Shown here: piece by piece, positions 43,512 to 51,691 of the stretch
Numbering within the stretch: the first letter of the stretch is position 1
How the letters are laid out: every line of letters begins with the position of its first letter
Assembly: GCA_963701325.1 (NCBI GenBank)
Contig: OY969604.1
Location: 2,418,001-2,482,000 of the forward strand
Length of the DNA: 64,000 bases
Direction: 5' to 3'
Source of the DNA: Bog-756 sp963701325
GTDB lineage: Bacteria; Actinomycetota; Acidimicrobiia; Acidimicrobiales; RAAP-2
Notes under the pieces: generated by a model
The model's database searches: none
Told to the model about the DNA's origin: nothing
Seen by the model: only the letters and a program-made list of their open reading frames with translations
Program-made: the position numbers and the translations under genes

Positions 43512-44754
43512 ATGCGCTGTCGCGGCTTGAAGACATTGTTGGTCGTTGCCGCACTGATCCTGCTGCTGAGCACTGCTTCCTGTTCGGCGTCGTCCCAGGC
43601 CTCATCTCAGAACTCGCCAGCAGGGTCGCCCCTCACGATCGCCTATGTCAACTCGCTCACTGGGGTAGCAGCTCCGGAGTTCGCCGGCGCACAGGCTGGA
43701 TTCTTGGCGAGGATCGATCTTCAGAAATTCGATGGGCGGCGTCAACGGGCACAAGCTTGTTCCGCTGGTGCTCGATGACCAGAGCAATCCGAGCACAATC
43801 GTAACCGCTGTTCAGCTAGCGCTCTCAAAGGGTGTGATCGGCGTCGTCTCGGGTAGCGCACTCTTCTTCCTCGCGGCGAAGTACCCGAACCAGGCAGGTG
43901 TTCCGGTCACCGGCACATTCGCAGACGGGCCAGAGTGGGGTGAACAGCCCTATACGAACATGTTCTCATCCGATCACGGGAGTGTCGATCCCAAGTATCC
44001 CGTCAATACATTGATCGGTACCTTTCTGAAGCAGCATGGTGGCAAGGTCATCGGAACATACGGTTACAGCGTCTCACCTATATCCGTGTCAGCCACGATT
44101 GGCACCGCCCGTTCGTTCCAACTGGCCGGAGGCAAGGTCGGCGTCGTGGACACGACGGTCCCATTCGGTGGGACTGACTTCACGTCGGCGGCGCTCGTCG
44201 CCAAACAACAGGGAGTGGATACGATCTTTCCCAGCTTGCAGAACAGCTCGAACTACGCGCTCATCACGGCTCTCGAGCAAGCCGGTGTGAAGCTGAAGGC
44301 CGCGGTTTTTGTTACCGGCTATCAGCCTGACGTCATCAATTCACCTAGCTGGCCTGCCCTGCAGGGGGCGTATTTCTTCAGCGTCTTCCGTCCGTTCTCG
44401 CTCCCAAACGCTGGCACGGAGCAGATGGCAGCAGCAATGCAGAAGTACGCCAACTTCAGCAAGACCCAGTTTCCCACCTTCGGGGAGTACGAGGCGTGGG
44501 TTGGCGCAGATCTCATGATTGACGGACTTCTGAAGGCCGGACCCAACCCTACTCACGCGTCGGTTGTGAAGAGCTTGCGTAGCATAACGGCCTACAACGC
44601 AAACGGGCTACTGTCCACGACGATCAATTACTCGACGATATTCGGTCATGATGCGCCGGATTGCGCGTGGCCCTTGCAAGTACACCCCTCGGGTTTCGTC
44701 CCCATTTCGTCTCAGCCGGTCTGTGGTCATGACGTCCCGGGAACGAGCACCTGA
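43512..44754 (+). pseudogene. Lipoprotein solute-binding protein (Peripla_BP_6), one frameshift
   Basis: A lipoprotein signal (LKTLLVVAALILLLSTASC) opens frame 1, which runs to ARIDLQK; homology then continues one base later as MGGVNGHKLVPLVLDDQSNPS to the end. Deleting one A in the AAA at 43725-43727 gives DLQNSMGGVNG, matching DLQNAEGGVNG in the paralogue at 49978. The full product would be about 413 residues and reads as intact apart from this. So it is a homopolymer indel, possibly a sequencing error. AGGAGG nine bases before ATG 43512. No transporter partners nearby. Confidence 0.85.
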
Positions 44755-44879
44755 CGATGTGCATTCGACCCATGGTTCATAGGGAGATCCAAGGGTCAGT
44801 CAGCCAGTATCCGGGTGCATAGCCTGTTGACCAGACCTTGGAACGATGTTTGATTGTGCCGTCTTAGAAAGGGGATCTC

Positions 44880-45746
44880 ATGACAGATCGGCTTGAGGGA
44901 AAGGTGGCATTCATTACGGGTGCCGCCCGCGGTCAAGGTCGGGCGCACGCCGTACGCATGGCCGAAGAGGGAGCTGACATCATCGCGGTGGACATCTGCC
45001 ACGACATCGACTCGAACCGATACCCGCTGGCGACGTCCGAGGACCTCACGGAGACAGAACGCCTGGTCAAGGAGCGCGGCCGCAGGATCCTCGCCCAGCA
45101 GGCCGACGTGCGCGAACGGGTCGAGCTACGTGATGTGCTTCAGGCCGGTCTCGCCGATTTGGGACGCCTCGACATCGTCGTGGCCAATGCCGGCATCATG
45201 CCGATGACGCCCGCTCCGGCGGATGCCCAGGACTTTGTCGATGCGACCGACGTCGATCTCATTGGCGTGATGAACACCGTCGCTGTGTCACACAGCGACC
45301 TCGCGGACCACGGCTCCATCATCCTCACCGGATCCACGGCTGGCATGATCACCGGCGCCACGACACATCCTTCGTTCGGCCCGGGTGGCGCCGGCTACCA
45401 GTGGTCGAAGCAGGTGATGCAGCAGTACACCGAGCAGATGGCACTCCACTTGGCCCATCGCTTCATCCGAGTGAACTGTATCCACCCCACCAACTGCAAC
45501 ACCCATCTCCTCCACAACAAGGAGTTGTACAAGGTGTTCCGCCCCGACCTGGCGGATCCGACGCGAGAGGACGCCGAGTTGACCTTCCCGCTCTTCCAGG
45601 CCATGCCGGTCCCATGGGTGGAGCCGGAAGACATCGCCAACCTCGCGGTGTTCCTGGCGTCTGAGGAGTCGAGGTACATCACCGGCCAGCAGATCCGAGT
45701 CGACGCGGGTTCGCTCCTCAAGTGGGCGGGCGGGATGCCCTCGTAG
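44880..45746 (+). CDS. Mycofactocin-coupled SDR-family oxidoreductase
   Basis: 288 residues with GKVAFITGAARGQGRAHAVRMAEEGADIIAVDIC, the hallmark start of the mycofactocin-associated SDR group, whose NAD(H) stays bound and is recycled through mycofactocin. Then ANAGIMPM, GSTAGMITGAT, YQWSKQVM with catalytic Tyr/Lys, and a TGQQIRVDAGSLLKW end. Members oxidise alcohols such as carveol. Mycofactocin genes are not in this window. AGGGG six bases before the ATG. It converges with the TetR gene at 45801. Confidence 0.9.
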   Translation: MTDRLEGKVAFITGAARGQGRAHAVRMAEEGADIIAVDICHDIDSNRYPLATSEDLTETERLVKERGRRILAQQADVRERVELRDVLQAGLADLGRLDIVVANAGIMPMTPAPADAQDFVDATDVDLIGVMNTVAVSHSDLADHGSIILTGSTAGMITGATTHPSFGPGGAGYQWSKQVMQQYTEQMALHLAHRFIRVNCIHPTNCNTHLLHNKELYKVFRPDLADPTREDAELTFPLFQAMPVPWVEPEDIANLAVFLASEESRYITGQQIRVDAGSLLKWAGGMPS

Positions 45747-45800
45747 GCCACGCTCCAGCCTGGGGCAGCGGGGACGTAGGTCAATTGGCTCGCCGGCTCC

Positions 45801-46466
45801 TCAGCCCTGCCGATGCAGAAAGCCGTGGAGGATGGCCTGGATGAGCTCCTCGACGATCGCGTCCCTCGACGGCTGCTTGGTTCCGAAGTAAGTCGAACGC
45901 AACGCAGCCATGCCGGCGATCATCGCCACGGTCGAGTAGGCCGCCAGGTCCGGGTGGCTCGACCGCATCCCCCGGATGTCCATACCCTCGGCGCTGATCT
46001 CGCCGAGCCCCGCGAGTGCCCGCCGGACGTCGGCAATGCCGGCGTCCGCTAGCTCCTCCTCGCTCAGAGCCTCCGATGCCAAGAGCGTTACAAGGAGGCC
46101 CCGGTGTTCGACGAGCACGTCGTAGAGCTGCCCGACGAAATGTCTGGCCAGCTCCTCCTCGTCGGTCTCCTCAGGGACGACCGCCCGCCACGTCCGGCCG
46201 AATTCGTCGACGAAACTGGTGAAGGGAAGGACTAGAGCTTCGCGGAACAGGGCCGCCTTCGATCCGAAGTGACGGAAGAGCAGGTGTTCGGTTACACCGG
46301 CAGCCTCGGCTATTTCACGCGTGGTGGTGCTGCGGTAGTCCTGGCGGGCGAAGAGGTCTCGCGCGGCATCGAGCAGGAGTCTCCGCGGCGCGCCATGGGG
46401 CCGGCGCGTTGCCTGAGCCGGCGTCTCTGTCGGCGTCTCGCTCTTGGTCGAAGGTCGCTGGGGCAC
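45801..46466 (-). CDS. TetR-family transcriptional regulator
   Basis: 221 residues. HTH: ARDLFARQDYRSTTTREIAEAAGVTEHLLFRHFGSKAALF (about 36-75); the rest is a helical ligand/dimer domain. GTG start with AGGAG nine bases upstream. It diverges from the small membrane ORF/AveC-like/P450 unit; a perfect inverted repeat in between (46510-46525) is its likely operator, so it probably represses both itself and that unit. Confidence 0.92.
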   Translation of the reverse strand: MPQRPSTKSETPTETPAQATRRPHGAPRRLLLDAARDLFARQDYRSTTTREIAEAAGVTEHLLFRHFGSKAALFREALVLPFTSFVDEFGRTWRAVVPEETDEEELARHFVGQLYDVLVEHRGLLVTLLASEALSEEELADAGIADVRRALAGLGEISAEGMDIRGMRSSHPDLAAYSTVAMIAGMAALRSTYFGTKQPSRDAIVEELIQAILHGFLHRQG

Positions 46467-46509
46467 AGGCGTTCGCTCCTTGAAACTCGCTCGGCGGTCG
46501 ACAGATTAG

Positions 46510-46525
46510 GATAGTGTCCACTATC
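46510..46525. promoter_or_regulatory. Palindromic operator GATAGTG-TC-CACTATC
   Basis: Perfect 7-bp inverted repeat with a 2-base spacer, 44 bases before the TetR start on one side and 37 bases before the small ORF on the other. Size and place fit a TetR binding site. Confidence 0.6.
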
Positions 46526-46562
46526 TAAGCATCTGGAGCTCGCATCGAAGGGGGTCGCGGAC

Positions 46563-46679
46563 GTGGGCGCAGTCTTCATGCTGGGCACGCTGTTCGGACT
46601 GATCGTGCTGATCTTCGTCGTGGTGCTTCGGTTCGACCCGGAAGCACGTCGTGCTCCGAGCCAAGGGCGCCAGCGATGA
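46563..46679 (+). CDS. 38-residue single-helix membrane protein, coupled to the AveC-like gene
   Basis: GTG start after GAAGGGGG, reading one hydrophobic helix (VFMLGTLFGLIVLIFVVVL) and a basic tail ending RRAPSQGRQR. Its TGA overlaps the ATG of the next gene (ATGA), a common sign of translational coupling. No family recognised. The downstream AveC-like protein lacks the N-terminal helix present in its 38727 paralogue, so this peptide might supply it in trans; that is inference. Confidence 0.65.
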   Translation: MGAVFMLGTLFGLIVLIFVVVLRFDPEARRAPSQGRQR

Positions 46680-47485
46680 GCCATGAGTTGACGCCGTTGC
46701 TGAAGGCGTCCGTCGGCTTCGCCTGGGTCGGGGGGTTCGCGTTCGTCGCCATCGGCGTATTCCTCACGTATCGCAGCCGCCGCCTTCACCCACTCCTGCT
46801 CGTCTGCATTGCGGCGGCCTCGATCTCCTGGATCGAGGCGCCCTACGACTGGGCCGTCTTCGCGGAATTCGCTCCAGCCATCCCCCGCATGCCGTCATGG
46901 TGGCCGTTGGACATGACATGGCGGGGGCTGCCTGCGTCGGTTCCCGTCGGCTACATCTCCTACTTCGTGACGCCTGCCTTGGTCGGCGCCGCTTTTGGGC
47001 GTTGGCTGAGCTCGAAGTTCCACTGGCGCCGGCCGACCACCCTTCTCACCGTCGGGCTCGTCGTCGGCTTCCTCTGGGCCTTTCTCTTCAATGGGATCCT
47101 GGGTGCCCGGCTCGGCGTCTTCTACTACGGCCGGGTGATCCCCGGGCTTGCGCTATGGCAGGGGACCAAGCACCAGTACCCGCTCTACGACGCCCTCGCG
47201 ATGGGCGTGATGATGATGGTCTTCACCTACATCCTCGGACGAACGGATCCCGAAGGACGCACCGTCATCGAAGCGTTGGCCGACACAAGGTCGACGAGCC
47301 GTCTTCGATCAACCGCCCTGACCATCATCGGTGTCGTCGTCATCGCAAATCTGCTTTACGGCGCGGTCTTCGCGCCCCATCTCACTGCGAAGTTGGAGGG
47401 TTGGGAGACTGCTGGACCCACGGCCCCCTTGTTCCGGGGCGTACCGAACCAGCCCCTGTATGGCACCCATCACCCGGGTCGCTGA
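46676..47485 (+). CDS. AveC-like integral membrane protein, shorter copy
   Basis: 269 residues with about six hydrophobic helices. Shared with the 38727 copy: a Trp-rich segment (SWIEAPYDWAVFAEF), VGYISYFVTPAL, the FYYGRVIPGLALW loop, HQYPLYDA, and the GRTDPEGRTVIEAL turn. It lacks the first helix of that copy. Start overlaps the small ORF; the P450 gene follows 21 bases later. Function unknown. Confidence 0.72.
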   Translation: MSHELTPLLKASVGFAWVGGFAFVAIGVFLTYRSRRLHPLLLVCIAAASISWIEAPYDWAVFAEFAPAIPRMPSWWPLDMTWRGLPASVPVGYISYFVTPALVGAAFGRWLSSKFHWRRPTTLLTVGLVVGFLWAFLFNGILGARLGVFYYGRVIPGLALWQGTKHQYPLYDALAMGVMMMVFTYILGRTDPEGRTVIEALADTRSTSRLRSTALTIIGVVVIANLLYGAVFAPHLTAKLEGWETAGPTAPLFRGVPNQPLYGTHHPGR

Positions 47486-47506
47486 CGGATCGATCAAAGG
47501 ACACGC

Positions 47507-48728
47507 ATGACCTCGACGACGCCCGCTGGAGATGTCCTGTACGACCCCTACGACGTGGACATCGACTGCGATCCGTACCCGACCTGGCGGCGGCTCCGGG
47601 ACGAATCTCCGCTGTTCCGGAACGAGGCGCTCGACTTCTACGCGCTCGAGCAGGTGGGACGACGTCAAGCCTGCGCTTCTCGACTGGGACACATATCGCT
47701 CGGGTCGCGGCACGGTCCTGGAGATCATCAGCGCCGGCGTCGAGATCCCACCAGGGATCGTCCTCTTCGAGGATCCGCCAATCCACGACGCGCACCGAGC
47801 TCTTCTTGCACGTGTGTTCACGCCGAGACACATGCTCGCTCTCGAACCCCTCATCCGCAGCTACTGCGTTAGCGCGCTCGACGCGTTGGTCGGACGGGAC
47901 GAGTTCGACGTCATCGGTGAGTTCGGTGTGGAGGTTCCGCTTCGGACCATCGGGTTTCTGTTCGGAATCCCCGAGGCCGATCAGCTCGCCTATCGCAAGC
48001 GAACCGACGAGGCACTCAGCACAGATGGCTCGCCGATCGCCTTCGACAAGTCCTCGTTCGACGGCGTCCTGTCCGTGCTCGCCGACTACGTTGACTGGCG
48101 CTCGCGGAACCCATCCGACGATCTCATGACCGAGCTGCTGAACGCCGAGGTCGACGAACCCGACGGCTCGCGGCGTCCCCTCGCGCGCGACGAAGTGGTC
48201 ACCTACGCCAGCATGGTTGCCGGCGCCGGCAACGAGACCGCAACGCGCCTCATCGGCTTCACGATGCAACTCCTCGCTCACCACCCGAAGCAGCGCCGTC
48301 TGCTCGTCGAGAACCCTTCGCTGATCCCGAACGCTATCGAGGAGATCCTCCGCCTTGAGTCACCCTCCCCGGTCCAGGCGCGGTATGTACAGCACGACGT
48401 CGAGGTGCGGGGGTCGATCGTGCCGAAGGGGTCGACGATGCTGCTCCTCAACGGCGCCGCGAACCGGGACGAGCGTCACTTCACGAGACCCGACGAGTTC
48501 GACGTCCACCGCGATGAGGGACCCCATCTGTCGTTCGGCTTCGGGCTCCACTTCTGCCTCGGAGCTGCCCTGGCCCGGTTGGAGGGGAGGGTGGCCCTTG
48601 AGGAGATTCTTCGAAGGTGGCCGGCGTGGGAGGTTGACGTCGACCAGGGGAAGATGGCCCACACTGCCAGCGTGCGAGGGTGGGGCTACCTCCCGGTCCG
48701 ACCCGACGTGACGAGCCACTATGGCTAA
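47507..48728 (+). pseudogene. Cytochrome P450 with one frameshift near the N-terminus
   Basis: Frame 1 encodes PYDVDIDCDPYPTWRRLRDESP to DFYALEQ; frame 2 then continues WDDVKPALLDWDTYRSGRG to the end. Removing one base at 47651-47654 joins them as DFYALEQWDDVKP, giving about 406 residues. All P450 elements are otherwise intact: I-helix AGAGNETATRL, ExxR EEILRLES, heme loop HLSFGFGLHFCLGAALARLE. Either a young pseudogene or a base-call error. It is preceded by the AveC-like gene and followed by an SDR, likely one operon. Confidence 0.88.
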
Positions 48729-48818
48729 AGGAACGTCCGGAGAACTCAAGCGTGCGCCGTGCGACCTGGAGAGGCCGTTGATCCTCTCCTGGCACGCCCT
48801 GGGCGCCTGAGCACCCTT

Positions 48819-49721
48819 ATGGACGAGAAACGATCGCGAAGCGTCGTCATCACCGGGACATCCCGAGGGCTTGGGCTCGCGACCGCGACCCACCTCCATC
48901 GACAAGGGTGGACCGTGCTCGCCGCCATGCGGACCCCCGATGCCGGTCTCCAGCGCCTGAAGGAGAACCTCGGTCTAGGTCACGACCCCAGCAGGCTGAT
49001 CGGGATCCGTCTCGATCTCGAAGATCCCGACTCGATCGAGTCCGCAATCGCCCGGATCCTCGACACCGTGGGCGTGCCCGACGGACTCGTGCACAACGCA
49101 GGGCTCGCTGGCGCCGGTGCGGTCGAGGAGATGCCGGTTCAGGTGGTGCAGCAGATGTTCGCCGCCAACCTCTTCGGACCGATCCGCCTCACCAAGGGCC
49201 TGCTACCCGGCATGCGGGCGGCAGGCCAGGGCCGGATCGTCGTCGTCTCCAGCCAGGCCGCGCTTCGGGGCATTCCGGCGACCAGTGCCTACTCGGCCAG
49301 CAAGGGCGCGCTTGAGCGGTGGGCCGAGTCGCTGGCGATTGAGGTCGCTCCGTTCGGCATCGGGGTCACCGTTCTCGTCACCGGTACCTTCAAGACCGAC
49401 ATCCTCGAGCTCACCCCGAGTTGGAAGGACGCGGAAGGCCCCTATGTCCCCCTCCACCAGGCCCTCGAAGCAGCAGGCGAGACCATGCGCCGGTTCGCCC
49501 GCCCTCCAGACCGCTTCGCCCCGGCCGTCGAGCGAGCGCTACTCGACCGAAAGCCCTTCTGCCGCCATCCGGTCGGCATCGACGCAGCGCTGCTGCTCTA
49601 CGGGAGTCGGCTGCTGCCGAACAAAGCCATGCAGGTCCTGATTACGAGGGCCCTCAGGCTCCCAACCCCCGTGAACGCTTCGCGGCGCGCCGCCGTGGCT
49701 CAGCGGTCGACGGAGGACTGA
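48819..49721 (+). CDS. SDR-family oxidoreductase
   Basis: 300 residues from ATG 48819 (open frame from 48759). TGTSRGLG, VHNAGLAGAGAVEEM, VSSQAALRGIPATSAYSASKGALERWAE with catalytic Ser/Tyr/Lys, and GVTVLVTGTFKTDI. Similar in type to the SDR at 52845. It may follow the P450 in one transcript (about 90 bases apart). Substrate unknown. Confidence 0.88.
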   Translation: MDEKRSRSVVITGTSRGLGLATATHLHRQGWTVLAAMRTPDAGLQRLKENLGLGHDPSRLIGIRLDLEDPDSIESAIARILDTVGVPDGLVHNAGLAGAGAVEEMPVQVVQQMFAANLFGPIRLTKGLLPGMRAAGQGRIVVVSSQAALRGIPATSAYSASKGALERWAESLAIEVAPFGIGVTVLVTGTFKTDILELTPSWKDAEGPYVPLHQALEAAGETMRRFARPPDRFAPAVERALLDRKPFCRHPVGIDAALLLYGSRLLPNKAMQVLITRALRLPTPVNASRRAAVAQRSTED

Positions 49722-49723
49722 CC

Positions 49724-49925
49724 GTGTTCACCCTCCGGTTCGACATGCGGGCGCCCGCGTTCGGAGCGCCCATCGGCGAACTCTATGGCGTTGCGTTCGA
49801 TATGTGCACCTGGGCCGAAGACCGAGGTGCACTCGTCGCTGTCCGAGCACCACGGCACCGAAGATCGCCATCTTCCGTCCCCGACCGTCCTCGCATCGGC
49901 GATCGCGGCCCGTCTTCCGCATCAA
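49724..49925 (+). pseudogene. Luciferase-like monooxygenase, N-terminal remnant with frameshift
   Basis: From GTG 49724, two bases after the SDR stop, the frame reads FTLRFDMRAPAFGAPIGELY and DMCTWAEDRGALV, typical of F420/FMN luciferase-like monooxygenases; the next frame reads LSEHHGTEDRHLPSPTVLAS, the conserved continuation. One extra base near 49840 separates them. Homology stops at about codon 67, so some 80% of the enzyme is lost and this is a true remnant. It lies just upstream of the solute-binding lipoprotein. Confidence 0.8.
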
Positions 49926-49977
49926 CCCGGTGGTGACAGGCCCCCGGCCCGTCGTCGCGCAATGATTGGAGCCGAAC

Positions 49978-51225
49978 TTGCGTTTGACAACAAGTGGAAT
50001 CCTGGCCGCAACGGTCGCTACCTTGGCTGCAGTGACCTGTACATCTTGCTCAGGGTCGACACCGACGGCAGCATCGGCCGGAGGCACACCGCTGGATATC
50101 ACCTACGTCTCCTCGCTCACGGGCCCGGCCGCCTCCGAGTACGGGAACTCCCAGCAGGGATGTGTGGCGCGGGTGGACCTGCAGAACGCCGAAGGCGGAG
50201 TGAACGGGCGGAAGATCGACCTGTCGGTCGTCGATGACCAGACGAATCCGACCCTGACCGCGACTGCGGTCCAGCGCGCCATCTCCGACGATGCTCTGGG
50301 GATCGTAGCCAATTCGCCCTTCTTCTTCGAGGGGGCGAAGTATGCCCAGCAAGCTGGTGTTCCGGTCACCGGCAACTCCTCTGACGGGCCAGAATGGGGT
50401 GAGCAGCCCTATACGAACATGTTCGACGCGTTCCGGGGAAGCGAGGATCCCACGGAACCCGTCAACGGCATCTTCGGCACCTTTCTGAAGGAGCACGGTG
50501 GGACGATCATCGGCAGCTACGGCTACGGAGTCTCCCCGCTGTCGGCCGACGAGGCGAAAGGCGCCGCTGAATCCTTCCAGCGAGCCGGAGGCAAGGTCGG
50601 TGTGCTGGATACCAGCGTGCCCTTCGGCAGCGTGTCATTCACTCCCGAAGCGCTGGTAGCCCAGCAGAAGCACGTGGATGCTCTCCTACCCACGATGGAC
50701 GACGACTCGAATTTTGCGCTCCTGACGGCGCTCGAGCAGGCGGGTGTGAAGCTCAAGGCGGCGCTGTTCTCGGTCGGCTACGAACCCTCAGTCGTGCACT
50801 CGCCCGAATGGTCGAGTCTCCAGGGAACGTACTTCTTGTCGCTGGCACGCCCCTTCTCCTTGCCCGACGCAGGCACTGAGCAAATGGCGGCCGCACTTAC
50901 GAAATACGCCGGCTTCACCAAGAGCGAGTTCCCCAGTTTTGGCCAGGACCTCTCGTGGCTCGGCTGCGACCTCATAATCAAGGGGATTCAAGGTGCCGGG
51001 CAGAACCCGACCCGTGCGGCGGTCGTCAAGGCGTTGCGGAGCACCAAGTCCTACAACGGCAACGGGCTGCTCCCGATCAACATCGACTACTCGACAGTGT
51101 TCGGTCACGACCTCTCCCAGTGTGCCTGGGTCCTGAAAGCCGAGAAATCAGGTTTCGTGCCGATCTCGTCCAAGCCGATCTGTGGCACTGACTACGCCGG
51201 CACAAGCACGCTGGAGGGTTCGTAG
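49978..51225 (+). CDS. Lipoprotein solute-binding protein (Peripla_BP_6)
   Basis: About 415 residues. Lipoprotein signal ends VTCTSC near residue 24. Core: DITYVSSLTGPAASEYGNSQQGCVARVDLQ, DQTNPTLTATAVQRAIS, GVPVTGNSSDGPEWGEQPYTNMF. It is highly similar to the frameshifted gene at 43512 (shared DGPEWGEQPYTNMF and LEQAGVKLKAA). TTG at 49978 has GGAG seven bases upstream; the frame begins at TTG 49966. No permease or ATPase genes nearby, so it must serve a distant transporter or another purpose. Confidence 0.88.
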   Translation: MRLTTSGILAATVATLAAVTCTSCSGSTPTAASAGGTPLDITYVSSLTGPAASEYGNSQQGCVARVDLQNAEGGVNGRKIDLSVVDDQTNPTLTATAVQRAISDDALGIVANSPFFFEGAKYAQQAGVPVTGNSSDGPEWGEQPYTNMFDAFRGSEDPTEPVNGIFGTFLKEHGGTIIGSYGYGVSPLSADEAKGAAESFQRAGGKVGVLDTSVPFGSVSFTPEALVAQQKHVDALLPTMDDDSNFALLTALEQAGVKLKAALFSVGYEPSVVHSPEWSSLQGTYFLSLARPFSLPDAGTEQMAAALTKYAGFTKSEFPSFGQDLSWLGCDLIIKGIQGAGQNPTRAAVVKALRSTKSYNGNGLLPINIDYSTVFGHDLSQCAWVLKAEKSGFVPISSKPICGTDYAGTSTLEGS

Positions 51226-51691
51226 GGGCAGGGACGCGTATGTCCGCGGTCATTCCAGAGCCGCATCTGCTGTCGACTTAGGCCACGAACCGGGATGGGG
51301 GCTTCGACATACCACCTCGGTTCATGCGGGCGCCGATACGTGGAGCTTCAGGCAGAGTGGATGACGCAGTGGCTCAGGCAGGCTCGCTCGAAGACAAAGT
51401 GGTAATCCCGACACCACAAACCGGTTCTCTGCATCGGGTGCGGTGAACCTGCCAGATGGGCGAACGTCTGCACTCTCCCGGTAAATCCATTCGGTGAGAT
51501 CGATACGCTCGGTGAATCGGTGAAATCGCTAGCCGAGGCGCCTCAGTTCTCCGAACCGGTACTTGTCGGCCGGAGTGCCCCGTTTCTCGGCACCCACAAC
51601 CCCGCACCCTGCTCGGTATGGCTGTCGCCTCAGCACTTATCGTGCGGTCGACTTACCCTCCGGTTCCAGTCGTTCAGATACCCAATGACGA
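51226..51691. other. Intergenic stretch, possible SDR start remnant
   Basis: About 466 bases between the solute-binding gene and the convergent hydrolase. A GTG at 51369 opens AQAGSLEDKVVI, like the first residues of an SDR, but similarity ends there. Nothing else recognised. Confidence 0.4.

Noticed and set aside
47382..48284. 300-codon minus-strand frame over the P450 gene
   Set aside because: Antisense to a P450 whose motifs are clear on the plus strand.
51369..51410. Start of a further SDR gene
   Set aside because: Only about twelve residues resemble an SDR N-terminus; the glycine loop is missing.
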